Source of the DNA: Chara braunii
Lineage: Eukaryota; Streptophyta; Charophyceae; Charales; Characeae
Reading direction: 5' to 3'
Assembly (NCBI GenBank): GCA_003427395.1
Contig: BFEA01000874.1
Span: 319,735-340,555 of the forward strand
DNA length: 20,821 nt
Both the position numbers and the translations under genes were made by a program. Positions 8,151-18,070 of this stretch are shown here, piece by piece. Position 1 is the first letter of the stretch, and every line of letters starts with the position of its first letter. A model generated the notes under the pieces. The model did no database searches, was not told the DNA's origin, and was given only the letters and a program-made list of their open reading frames with translations.

Positions 8151-9514
8151 TTCAAGCCAGAGGACGACGGAAGAAGCGCTTCAGGCGCCTCGTGGCAACG
8201 GGACAGGGCAAGGACGATCCTGATTCCACAACTTGGTGACGAACTAGAAGTTGGAGGTAAGTATCTCGAGCAAGCAAGGTTGTAAAGCGAAGGGCCGAAT
8301 GGTACACCTCCACGTCACAATTCAGGTTACGGACGAGAGGATATGTATCGGCCACGTGTTCACAGAAGGATAAGTAGGAACTATAGCCGAGGGCACGACT
8401 CCACCCACGCTAAATCTACTCGAAGATCATTCGTGACTTCTCGTTGACCTGGTGCCATTGCACGGCTACGCGCTTCCGGATGGTGGGAGGAGTTGAGGGA
8501 GACGTATAAAACCGGGTGTTGGAGGCGCTTTTGGCAGTAGAAGTGTGGTCGTCCAAGGACCAAAATAGCGAGATTGAGAAGGTTGATGCACTTCGACCAG
8601 TAGTGGCGCATGTGACCAATCCAGGAAGAAGAACCAAAAGCAACGGCCTCGAGGAAAGGCCTTTGGCAAGAGCACGTCCCGTGACGTCGTTCGGGTCTTG
8701 ATCTCTAATGAGAGTATACCAATTTGTATGGACTGCAATCGAAAAAGTGTTTAGAGAGTCTCTGAACAAGTTGTTCCATTATGCTATCTCTACACGGTGG
8801 TCTGAGGATAGATCCGAACACAAATCTTTGATAGATTGGCACTCCAACCAGAGGCATGTGGAAGAAGTGGATTCTGATGTCATGCAGTGTAACTCTATCC
8901 TCCGTCGATCCGCCTCGAAGATGTAGGATAAATAGCACTAGTGAACGAAGTAGAAGTACTATCACCCTATATTTAACACTGTGTGGTTCGTTTTTAATTT
9001 AGTTTATTTTGCATATCCTTTTATTTGTTTAGGCAAAATCATTTTTGGTTCACCAAACTTTGGAAACTTCGAAAGACTCGGATTGAAACTCTAACCAGAG
9101 GGGGAAGACCCAGATGCTGGAATTATGTAGCAAAGACTATAGCCTACGTCGAGCCTCCTCGAAGAAGCATTGTTTAGCATTGAACGACCAAGTAAAAGTA
9201 CCAACATTGCACACACACCGAATTTGTCGCTTTGACACTAGAAGCAACGGATCGACACACGACGCCGGAGATGGAATGAGACAGAGGTATGTTCCGCCAA
9301 AGTTGAGGGTGGTCGCTTGCTCGCCAGGGGAAAGGGAACGAAGAGAGTCGAGACAAATACTCCAAGCAGACACACTTCTCCAACTCAATAGCGTCAACCT
9401 CCGGTTGTTGAACATCAAGTGTGTGCATCAATGGAGAGATGTTACGATGATGGCATATGCCTTAACGGATTAGGTTTGGGGTAAGTATTAAGGGATGAGC
9501 AGGGGAGGCGCTTT
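8151..9514. other. Unassigned DNA upstream of LINE ORF1
   Basis: Several frames of 60-120 codons are open on both strands, but none matches a family I know. The plus frame at 8708-8926 (WTAIEKVFRESLNKLFHYA) and the plus frame at 9114-9473 read like degraded protein-coding DNA. The second could be the LINE 5' region. The stretch 8970-9060 is AT-rich. Confidence 0.35.
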
Positions 9515-10605
9515 GTGGTATATGAGGCAGTGGACAACATTAAGGAATTCTGGCTGAAAGAACGCACAGTCATCATAGTTTTCCAAAAAGAGGCAAAACA
9601 CTTATCGAGGCAGGTCAAGGAAAACTTGATCAGAGCTCACGGGGATGGTTGGATCTCTCCGGGAAACTGTAATCCAGAGACAGGTAGAGGTCGGATTAGA
9701 TTTGAGAGGCAAAATGTAGTATCGTACGTAGCCAAAACAAAGGAAGTGGCCAAATGGTTGTTATGAAAAAGAGAAGCGAAGTTAAAGTTAGGACCAAAGG
9801 AGTACCTGATGTCCTTCAAGCCTTGGATGCCAAGCAGAAACTTCGGGCGCTGAAGCTACAAACGAACTTTTGGATTATAGCCTTGCGGGTCCCGCTGGAT
9901 TTGTACTACTATTTGCGTGGCGCTGTTAGTGGTATGTTCGGGAAGGTACTAAAAATGCACCCCCCATAATATAATCGATCAAGGCCACAATTAATGAACA
10001 TCAAACTAGATCTGCACCCAAATGACAGGTTTCACGTGGATGATGATCTAATCATCGAATCATTGAACTTGAAAGGTGAAAGATGAAAGGTAAAAATAAT
10101 CACTCCCTATGCTGATTGATGTAGGAAATGCAGGTGGTATTATCACACTGAGGAAAAATGCCCAAGGAACCGTCAAAATGAGGAAGAGAGGAACGAAAGA
10201 GGTGCAAGAGTCGAGGTTCATCAAGAACGTTTTCACCAACACTTGCGAAATAGAGACCAACCAGCTGGAGGTGAAGCGACAACAAAAGGGATAAGAGGAC
10301 CCAAGCAACCCGGAATGCCAAGTTCACAGGATGTCGGGAGGACCAACAGAAGCGACGCAAAGAGGGTACAACTCCAGAGCTTCATAGTTCGAGTGCAAAG
10401 TCACATGAGTCGGCGCTCTGACCTGAACCACTCGCGTAATGAGCAACCTTACGCAAGACCAAATGGTAATAGAAGACTAGACTCTGGTGAGTTTCCGGCC
10501 AGAGGAGGAGCAAAAAGTTTGTCGTATGGCGGTCATGGTCACTTTCAAGGTGAACATCGACATGCCCCCTCCTTGATGGCTCCTTGGGCAAAAAAGAGGG
10601 ACTAG
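9515..10605 (+). pseudogene. LINE ORF1 (gag-like, zinc knuckle), broken
   Basis: Three consecutive segments read as one nucleic-acid-binding ORF1. RIRFERQNVVSYVAKTKEVA resembles the start of the DUF4283-type domain of plant LINEs. FWIIALRVPLDLYYYLRGAV and FGKVLKMHPP follow the expected 'wv.v.glP' pattern. CRKCRWYYHTEEKC at 10120-10161 is a perfect Cx2Cx4Hx4C zinc knuckle. The tail is Arg/Asn/Gln-rich (to 10605), as expected for RNA binding. There is a frameshift near 9763 and in-frame stops near 9967, 10084 and 10117, so it cannot make a full protein. The family role is RNA packaging by the retrotransposon. Confidence 0.75.
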
Positions 10606-10609
10606 TCAA

Positions 10610-11981
10610 TCAGGCCAATTCCAGAAGAAGCGACAATGTTAATGAAAAGTCGACAGCCAAACTGAACGACACATCAACAACTTCGTCAAGAGCACAAGGG
10701 CATATACCTACCACGACAACCACCACCGGCATCCTTCGGGGAGCAAGACGAATGACACATTTTCCAAGAGAATAATCAATGTCCTAGCTTCACTCTACCA
10801 CTGAGGCATTGTACGCAGTTGGTCACCCCGGATCATCCACAACCAAATATTTGTCGTCCTCGTTTGATTGGAGGCAACTAGCTCAATAACACCAAGGCAC
10901 AGAGGCACTCAGCCTTCCAAGTCAGCCTGGGTGGCTACAGGGAAGACCAACGATTCTAGGGATAGAACGAACGATTCTAGAACAAAGAAGAAGAAATGAA
11001 ACCTCCTAGCGAGTTTGGATGGAGTAGGAAACAAGGAAACAAGGAGACAGGAAGACCTTCGCTACTAGATGGGCGGACGAGGAAATAGCAGGCACACACT
11101 CTAACGTCCAACTGGGATAAGGAGGAGGAGGAGGGGAACGTGAAAGAGGAGGTCAGGGTGGTTTACCCCAAGAGGAACTGTCCACAACCTCGATCTCGTC
11201 CCCGTCCTGAGTCAGGATGAACAGTGAGTTAGAGGAAGACCAGCAAAGCCGCAAGTTATCGAGATCCTCGATGGAGAGTTCGGCCCACTTCAGGACCCAA
11301 AGAGTCGGATGAGAGCTAACAAGCTTAAGACAAGATGCAGTCAATTGTCGTAGACGAGCAAATATAATCCACAGAAGTCAGGTGGATTCAGTCGAGTGTA
11401 GAATGGGTCCTCTAATATGCACTAAAGCGAGGAATGAAACCTATTTTTTATCCCTTACTAATACACAAGGCAAACCGTATTTACCATCAGAAGAAGTAAA
11501 AAAAACACCAACCCCCTTAACGATCACGAAGACAACCAAGATACAGTATGGCGAAAACATGTCAATCAGAATCATCACAGGCGCAAACATGATCAAACGT
11601 TGCAGGGGACATTCAAGTTTTCCTTCCCATTGTTAAACGCACGCATCCCATTGGAGTACGCAGAGGTGTTAACATAGTCTGGCGTAAAATGGTACCACAT
11701 AGATGTGGTAAGAGAGTGGGGTTCTTACAAACTGGAGCAGATCTCATTGTTTCATAACATCGGTGCATTGATACTCCTGACTCTGAATGAGAGGCTGTCA
11801 GTTGAAGAAACGCTTGAATCAAAGTTAATGACTACGAGGCTAATGAGAGACTGGGCAACTCGCTCATGTGTAAGCCCCTCGAGAGGCAGTTTAAGGAACA
11901 ACCCCCGCTCACAGTCCATGGTCCAAGCCCATATGACCCTCTACAGAGCAGCGGAACCAGGTCAACAGCAACTGAACCAGA
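10610..11981 (+). other. LINE inter-ORF region, no gene recognised
   Basis: Between the broken ORF1 and ORF2 there are only short frames (for example 11382-11636 and 11705-12043 on plus). They may be eroded ORF1 C-terminus or 5' extension of ORF2; I recognise no domain. A GGA run (about 11121-11136) is the only simple repeat. Confidence 0.45.
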
Positions 11982-12035
11982 ATGAACCGATCGAATCAAA
12001 CTGCATTCAAGAAGAGGCGGCCAAGCAACAAATCC

Positions 12036-12873
12036 ATGAATAAACTCAAGGTGGCCACTTGGAACCTGCAAGGATTGGGAGACACCAGCAACAAACAAAA
12101 ACACAAACGAGTTAAAAGTTGTGTACACGATCGGAAGGTGTACTGCCTGCTAGTGCAAGAATCGAAGTTGGATAACGAAAAGCGGGTTGCTTTGGGAAAC
12201 TGGTGGGATGACCCATAGATTTGGGCCCCGACGCAAGAGATCAGGGGAGGAGTGAGAATCTTGCTGCATAGGGACCTGCAGATGAGGTTAATTGATTCAT
12301 AAATAGATATCTAGGGTAGGTGGGCGTGGGTCAGACTGGAGTCGAGGCGAGAAATGGGTGGTCCGAACAATTTACGTACCCACGAATGCTGGTAAACGGG
12401 TAAGGTTCTTTGAAAACTTGATCTCGCATATTCCAAAAATTGGAAATTTGATCATAGCAGGGGATTGGAACCTATCGTTAGATGAAGCGCCGAAACCAGA
12501 CTCATGCATTGCCGGAATAAGAGACATCCAGACCCTATTGGAGCTAACAACGGAACTGAACCTGTCGGATCCGTTCAAAATGTTCTCACCACATGACTTA
12601 GGTTATACCTGGGTTTCTCACATCCAAAGGGAAACAGGCAAAGTGGTCAGGAAGAGACTGGACTACTTCTTAGTAGCCAGCCAGATCCTGGAAGGTGTTA
12701 CAATAGTGCAACAACTTTGCGATCCATTGTCTGACCACAAACCGATCATTGCTGAAATCAAGCTGCAGACAAATATGAAACTTGAATGTGGTAGAGGATT
12801 TTTCAGATTCAACACGCAGAACCTCGAAGATCTCGACCTAATGGAGTGGGTAGAACAACATATGAAAGACTGA
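12036..12873 (+). pseudogene. LINE ORF2, endonuclease domain, broken
   Basis: MNKLKVATWNLQGLGDTS is the typical start of a LINE endonuclease of the exonuclease-endonuclease-phosphatase fold. Further on are LLVQESKL (the catalytic Glu block), GGVRILLHRDL, GRWAWVRLE, YVPTNAG, IIAGDWNLSLDE (the GDWN block near 12460), KRLDYFLVA and PLSDHKPI (the SDH block near 12733). This domain nicks target DNA to prime reverse transcription. An in-frame TAG at 12216, two further stops near 12300-12315 and a frameshift before 12358 inactivate it, although every catalytic motif is still readable. Confidence 0.85.
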
Positions 12874-13165
12874 AAAGATACCAAGCACATGTTGCCGTCA
12901 ATAGAATAATTGATAGATGGTGGTCTGACCATCATCTCAAACGTTCTCAATGTTTGTTTGAAGATTCTGGCCAAATCCAGAAACAAGGAAGAAGCAGAAT
13001 GCAAGCGGCGAGTAGAGGAAGCAAATGAAGGGTCACCCAATATCGGTGTTGGCTTGGGCAGCAAAGAGGGAAAAGCGGTTGGCATAATGGGATGATCTGC
13101 AGTTAGCAAAGGAAAGACAGTGGACATAACTACTTAAGGACAAGGGAATAGAAACGAATGACAAG

Positions 13166-14735
13166 ATGAATAAAGAGTCCTTCCAAAAACTCTTACCTCG
13201 CCGCTCGGTGCAAGAAATGGTGGAACTGAAACACCCCTTCGATGGTGCAGTTCCGACGGCTTCGACGGCAGTAGGACTGCTAGAGTATGCTAGATTATAC
13301 TGCGAGGACATCCTCACGACTCAGAGACCTCAAAATGGAGTTACCACAGACCTCACGATAGTCTCTAACTTGTGGGAGGATATAACAATGCGGGTCTCGA
13401 TTTCAGCCAAATTAGACCTAGACAGGCCAATCACACTGGAAGATACCACCCAGACGTCGAAGTCCACGACCCGAAGAAAGTCCTACGGGATCGACGGTAT
13501 GACGGTAGAGTTTTACGCCAAGTGTTGGAATACGGTGGGCCCGCCGCTCGTGAAACTGTACAACATCGTGGGAAAGAGGATGACACATGCGGTAATATTG
13601 GTACTCTTTAAGAAAGGGAACAAACGGGAGTGAGGAACTGGCGACCAACCACCCTGTTAAACATCTCTTACAAAATATCGACAAAAATGTTTGGGATGAG
13701 ACTGGGACAACACCTATCTTCACTGGTGGAAAAGGATCAAGGTGCGTTCGTTCAAGGACGTTCGATCTTCAATAACATAATGACCACCATCGTGGTACTA
13801 GAGGTCGTGCAAGTCGAGAACCTCGACACAACGATCATATTGATCGATCTAGAAAAAGTCTCTGACAAAGTGGGGTGGACGTTTGTCATAACTACATTAA
13901 GGCACACAGGCTTTGGTGTTGGATTCTGCAAGCGGGTGATTGCGCTCTACACTTTGTCTACATCAATGGTCATGATGGTCAATACCCTCCCCTCATCATC
14001 TTTCAGACTGACAAGATCGCTGCGCCAAAGATACTCACTTGCCCCGTTGTTGTTCATCCTTCAGATGGAGGTGTTGTTGAACTGCATCAGGAGACACCTG
14101 TTGATTCATGGACTCCGCCTACATGATGAGAATGAATGTAGGGTGAAGGTACTTGCAGACGACTTTTTTAGCGTGTGTGAGAACACGGTGCCAGCATTAA
14201 CAACTTTGAAAGAGACCATGCAATAATATTTGGCCTTGTCGGAGGCTTCAGTAAACTGGGCTAAGTTAGTCTACTTGTTACCCACTGAATTTCAAATCAA
14301 TATCATAGAATAGGGCATGAAGAGAGTGGAGGAGGGAGAAGAGGAAAGGTTTTTAGGAATCTTGATCAGTTTGCAGGTCGAAGCCTCTATACAAGGTCTC
14401 CTTCTTCATAGTAGGATTGCAACTAGATTGAACATGTGGGGATTCGCTTGGCGCAAGTTGCTGATAGGTCGAGCCTTGGTGGCAAACATGACGTTGTTCT
14501 CCATACTTTGGTTTGTGTGCAAGGTCAAAAAAATCGCGGACGGAGTGTTGGTGGCGGTGTGCAGGCTGGTTGCTCGCTTCCTTTGGAAACCAAGGTAAGA
14601 AAAACGAAGGGGGTTCAGAATAAAGGTGGCGTGAGATATGATTACCTTTTCTCGTGCGGAACGGGGCCTAGGCATGTGGGATCGTGCAAGGAAGAACAAA
14701 GCCCAGTTAAGGAATTGGCTATCAACAAAAAAATT
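13166..14735 (+). pseudogene. LINE ORF2, reverse transcriptase domain, broken
   Basis: KSYGIDGMTVEFYAKCW (near 13480), VRNWRPTTLLNISYKI (13630), DQGAFVQGRSIFNNI, LIDLEKVSDKVGW (motif A Asp near 13847), RQRYSLAPLLF (motif B, near 14022) and VLADDFF (motif C, ADD at 14155-14163) identify an L1-type reverse transcriptase. The thumb-like part continues at 14317-14598 (FLGILISLQ, IATRLNMWGFAWRKLLIGRA) and, after a frameshift, to TFSRAERGLGMWDRARKNKA near 14645-14700. There are breaks near 13630 and 14224 and several after 14598. The catalytic Asp pair is intact, but motif B has diverged from the usual RQGxPLSPLLF. Confidence 0.88.
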
Positions 14736-14754
14736 CCCACGAGAAATGAAAGTT

Positions 14755-15240
14755 GAAAAAACATTCCATAAAAAAAAAATCCTTCATATTTATAAATTTA
14801 TCATTCCAATGTTTTTCCATTTCTAAAATTTATAGTTTTATTTGATAAGTTCCCGTCTAAATATGAGCTTTTCCTTCCAACTTCATTTATTTGTTCAAGA
14901 TGGAATGAAAGTCTGGACGAGTTTATGAAATATTTTAATTAAACTTTCATTATACTACAACAAATATCTTCTAATTTAAATTGGATTAACCTATTTATGA
15001 CTGAAAATCCTTGCTTAGAATGACAGTCCAATTAAAATATTTCATGAACTCATCCAGATTTTCATTCCCTCTCTAGCATGCAGTTCAAATAAGAAGGGAT
15101 ACCCCATTCTTGGAATGAAAGTTATCAAGTAAGACAAAAAAATTTAAAATTGGAATGACATTTTTTTAGATGGACTGAAAATTTGAAATTTAGAATGTAA
15201 TTTTACTACAGAATGAATATTTAATTCTGCAAAATTTTTA
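14755..15240. mobile_element. AT-rich fold-back (MITE-like) insertion within the LINE
   Basis: Very AT-rich DNA separates the reverse-transcriptase end from the C-terminal block of the LINE. Its centre is an inverted repeat: 14902-14939 matches the reverse complement of 15031-15068 with three mismatches over 38 bases. Similarity continues more weakly inward to about 14955/15015 and outward in a degraded form. GGAATGAAA-type words recur at 14902, 15113 and in variants. There is no reading frame. The borders are approximate and no target duplication is proven. Confidence 0.65.
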
Positions 15241-15254
15241 TGTTGATGCAAGGT

Positions 15255-15682
15255 TGCCATGACGAACTCGAAGGAAGATTGGATTATTTTGGCCGAAAGA
15301 CCATTGATGAGGGAGAGGGGTCTCAACCGAAAGACCATTGATGAGGGAGAGGGGTCTCAACAGACCTGAGGACGGTTGGGCCGGCTTCTTTATGGAATCA
15401 TACAGAAATAAGCGTCCAAAATCTCAGTTATGGAAAGTCATTCTGAAAGCCTGGAAAAACCTGCCGCCAAAAATGCCAACCCCTCTTCGCACGAAAGAGG
15501 AAGTCTTGGCCCAACAATTATTTGAAAATCCTCATATCCTTGCACAATATAATCGGACCTTTCCTGCGGATGGTTCAACGGCTTCCTTTGACCTAGCCTG
15601 CATGAAGAAAGGGGTTACTCATTGTCGTAGTACCAAATACCCTTACAACCGTATTTGGCGTGTTTTTTGTAAGTCACGCTGA
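15255..15682 (+). pseudogene. LINE ORF2, C-terminal part
   Basis: After the AT-rich insertion, EDWIILAERPLMRERGLNRP continues into SQLWKVILKAWKNLPPKM, PTPLRTKEEVLAQQLFENPH and FDLACMKKGVTHCRS, ending at a TGA near 15680. 'Kaw..L.p..P.t.eEil.q.lf.Np.i' followed by 'kkGi' is typical of plant LINE C-termini as I know them. A 34-bp tandem duplication (15293-15360) shifts the frame. The same frame reads through the first copy if the second is ignored. Confidence 0.6.
15293..15360. repeat. 34-bp tandem duplication in the LINE C-terminal region
   Basis: Positions 15293-15326 and 15327-15360 are identical (CCGAAAGACCATTGATGAGG and on). Because 34 is not a multiple of three, the duplication breaks the coding frame. 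The perfect identity suggests a recent event or an assembly artefact. Confidence 0.9.
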
Positions 15683-15689
15683 TACGGCC

Positions 15690-16430
15690 TCACCTGCAGT
15701 TGACGGTGCACGTGCGAGGGAAAGTTAATGTCCTCGCCCGGATGGGCGGTGGGCGTGATGTGACGACAGCGAAGCGTTGTTGCGCGCATTGGCCCTCGTG
15801 TAAAAAACGAGGGCCCTCCCGGCCATGTCACGCAGGAGTTTACCTAAAAACACATCTTTCAGAGACAACTCGGGAACGACGCATACTGTTCTGTGAACCG
15901 CCGAGACGGACGAGGTTGCTTCGCTCCNTCGCCGCTCTAGCCGGGTGCGCCAGCTATACATCCCACGGTCCCCTACGACAGGACAGGTTCCCGCGGGGCA
16001 TAAGCTTGCATCCCTAAGGGGCTGTCACCACCCTCAGGGGCGTATCCCTACCGAGCTACTGATCCACGTGCGAAGACTTTTATGTGCAATCGCAGAGGTA
16101 GATCAGCCGAGGGCGTTTGCTCGTCTCGCTGCAGTATAGGAATTGTTTGACTAAACGCCGAATGAACCCGTGCGTCGTTCGTTCCCTGGGGCGCTGATCT
16201 CCCAAGTACGAAGTGTACGCCGGTCGACTAGGACATTCTCAACCAAATATGAAAACGATCCTTAGTCCCTAGCAATCAAACAACAAAAATCCCCATACTT
16301 AAAAAAAATCACACAATCCAAATCGTTGACTTGATGAGCTAGTCTGCCAAAGTGTCTCTTTTTCAACCTGTATGACTTACAAAACTTTTATATTGTCGTT
16401 CCAAGATTATTAATTTAAAGAAATAAACTA
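15690..16430. other. Post-LINE region with scattered hairpins
   Basis: No gene is recognised; the open frame at 15700-16017 has no known motif. Hairpins: CGCCC ggat GGGCG near 15737; GGCCCTCGT / ACGAGGGCC with a seven-base A-rich loop at 15791-15815; GGCGTTT / AAACGCC at 16112-16118 and 16153-16159. The first ambiguous base of the window is at 15928. The stretch 16240-16430 is AT-rich. Confidence 0.45.
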
Positions 16431-16982
16431 AAAGTTATTTTCCTATCATGACTACTGAAACTTGTCATGAATAACTTCTGTAAGTAAATATGATTGATAC
16501 CCTGCAGATCAACAAGTGATCTGGTTCCTGGTCGATGTTTGAACTCCCGACTCGACCACGTTTCCGTACCATATACAACCATTTGGATGAGCAAATGACA
16601 ACTTTGTTNGTCGCTTTGCCCTCCTTGACAATAATTACTCTTTCTGTTCCACGAATGATGGAGTATCCATCTCTAACGCCAAGTTATGCAACGCAGACAT
16701 ATTTCATCTTCCGCTGCTTTGCTTGACAACTTTTTCAGACGTTCACTTTTCACTTTATCCAGCTTATTTTTATGCGAACGATTGCCCCTCAATGCATAAG
16801 CATGATAGTGAAATCATCGGGGTAATCCAAATACTATCCATCCGGCGGTCCTAACTACACAAAGTGTTTTGTTTTTGTTTTTAGATTACCTCGTGAAACC
16901 ATTAGTTATATGGTTTCCTCAACAGGACTGAGTCCATGCAAAGTGTTTTCTGAAATATGAGTAAGATTTCAGAAGACGATGT
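16431..16982. repeat. Cluster of perfect hairpins 3' of the unknown minus-strand protein
   Basis: AAGTTAT...TCATGAC pairs with GTCATGA-ATAACTT (16432-16477, with one seven-base bulge). CAGATCA acaag TGATCTG is at 16505-16523. GAAACCAT / ATGGTTTC is at 16895-16902 and 16910-16917. GGACT g AGTCC is at 16925-16935. TTCTGAAAT / ATTTCAGAA is at 16948-16956 and 16966-16974, nine perfect pairs with a nine-base loop. The last three lie within 100 bases of the stop codon of the minus-strand frame ending at 16983. Confidence 0.75.
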
Positions 16983-17534
16983 CTAATCCTGGTAAATCTC
17001 TCGTCCGCCACGCACCTGTGCCTCCAATAAATCCAAACGTGTCAGCTCGTCGTCGTCGAAAATCAAAGTAGACCTTCGTCCATATCGCATGACTCTAACA
17101 ATCCGAGTATTATAGAAGGAGGTCATCCAAGAGGCTAGTCTCCAAACTATAACTCGGAGAGGTCGACTAAGTCCAAACAGGTGTCGAATCTCTGTGTCTC
17201 GGATCCGGACGACGCTGAAACGCCTGCCGGACGAGGTAATCTTGATACTCACAATGACTCGAGAGAGGCATTGAAGGTTACTCGCGCGGTGGAAACACAA
17301 AGTATATCCGTAAAGCTCGTCGGGAATCCGAGCCGTGTTGGCTCGGAAATCTGCGCGAGTAATAGGGAAAAATCCCTCGCCATTTTGAAGCAGTCCGATG
17401 NAGCCGAGCCAGTCGATAGAAGATNCATCCCGTANTCGTAAAAGTCNTGCCGCACTCCTGATGAGATCCTCCTCGTGTGTATNACGAACCAGCNGATACC
17501 TCGGGATCGTNAAGTCTCGTCGTGCTCCAGGCAT
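16983..17534 (-). CDS. Unknown protein, second segment (C-terminal)
   Basis: A 183-codon frame with protein-like composition: basic, with EGFFPITRADFRANTARIPD, YGYTLCFHRASNLQCLSRVI and a mixed-charge end (LIFDDDELTRLDLLEAQVRG). I recognise no family. It starts at ATG (17534), preceded on the minus strand by ...GATACGCAG, which resembles a splice acceptor. Ambiguous bases in 17401-17511 fall inside codons without shifting the frame, as expected for polymorphic sites in real coding DNA. It probably belongs with the 17535-18070 segment as one protein. Confidence 0.45.
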   Translation of the reverse strand: MPGARRDXTIPRYXLVRXTHEEDLIRSAAXLLRXRDXSSIDWLGXIGLLQNGEGFFPITRADFRANTARIPDELYGYTLCFHRASNLQCLSRVIVSIKITSSGRRFSVVRIRDTEIRHLFGLSRPLRVIVWRLASWMTSFYNTRIVRVMRYGRRSTLIFDDDELTRLDLLEAQVRGGREIYQD

Positions 17535-18070
17535 CTGCGTATCAGAACGAATTCAAATCAGTTACGTAAAAATTCCTCGAGTTCNTCCGCTTCATTTTCN
17601 AATTCATCGTCATATAATGCATCANCCCCTATTANTGCGTANCTATTGGCACGTATCCGCTCCGCGTAGTATATGCCAAAAAATGNNCCTTGTCGCTCGT
17701 TCAGCTAAAGCACGTAACGNANGTACATCAACCTTANTTCAGNGATTTCGTCCACTCNTGTGTTGATCTCATAGGGCTGCAANACCACCAGGTTCATATT
17801 GACGAAGTGACGCTCAGGCAATGGCGGTNCGAACTCGTAATGAAGAATATCCAGGTCGTTATCACTCCTGAAAACAAGTCGTCTGGGGGNTCTTTNNGNA
17901 CTACCANCCCAAAATCGCGGAACGTNCTCCTCAGAATATAATTCTGACGGNTTATAAATAAGTCTGNCTACCCTTTCTACGCTCACTCCATCACGCCTTT
18001 GGAGTTCAACTCTCTCCGCTGCCGCATCACGATTGTTGAAAAGGAATAGTTTCGTGCTTTTCATAGCCAT
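17535..18070 (-). CDS. Unknown protein, first segment (N-terminal), frame interrupted
   Basis: Begins MAMKSTKLFLFNNRDAAAER at 18070 and runs to a stop at 17705 (121 codons). It includes RRLVFRSDNDLDILHYEF and PPLPERHFVNMNLV. Beyond that stop the same strand still reads like protein (FFGIYYAERIRAN, then, after a one-base shift at the N at 17625, an acidic ELEEFLRN end). It then meets the second segment in a third frame. The ATG follows TTTTTACTTCAG, a good splice-acceptor context, so an upstream exon is possible. The many Ns (about 29 between 17401 and 17967) make the frame uncertain. No family is recognised. Confidence 0.42.

Larger units (their letters stand above)
9515..15682 (+). mobile_element. 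Degenerate L1-type LINE retrotransposon
   Basis: In the order of a plant non-LTR element, the plus strand has an ORF1 with a CCHC zinc knuckle (9515-10605), a spacer, then ORF2 with apurinic-type endonuclease (12036-12873), reverse transcriptase (13166-14226), thumb/connection region (14317-14735) and a C-terminal part (15255-15682). Stops, frameshifts, one tandem duplication and one AT-rich insertion break it. The 5' limit is uncertain and could lie near 9.1 kb. No poly(A) tail follows the last coding block and I found no target-site duplication, so the 3' end is also undefined. Confidence 0.85.

Noticed and set aside
8152-8965. Minus-strand frames of 67-117 codons (for example 8416-8769)
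   Set aside because: No motif, overlapping frames open on both strands and no shared order with the LINE; support is too weak for a gene call.
15700-16017. 105-codon plus frame after the LINE
   Set aside because: No family similarity; the frame overlaps hairpins and an N and is open on the other strand too.
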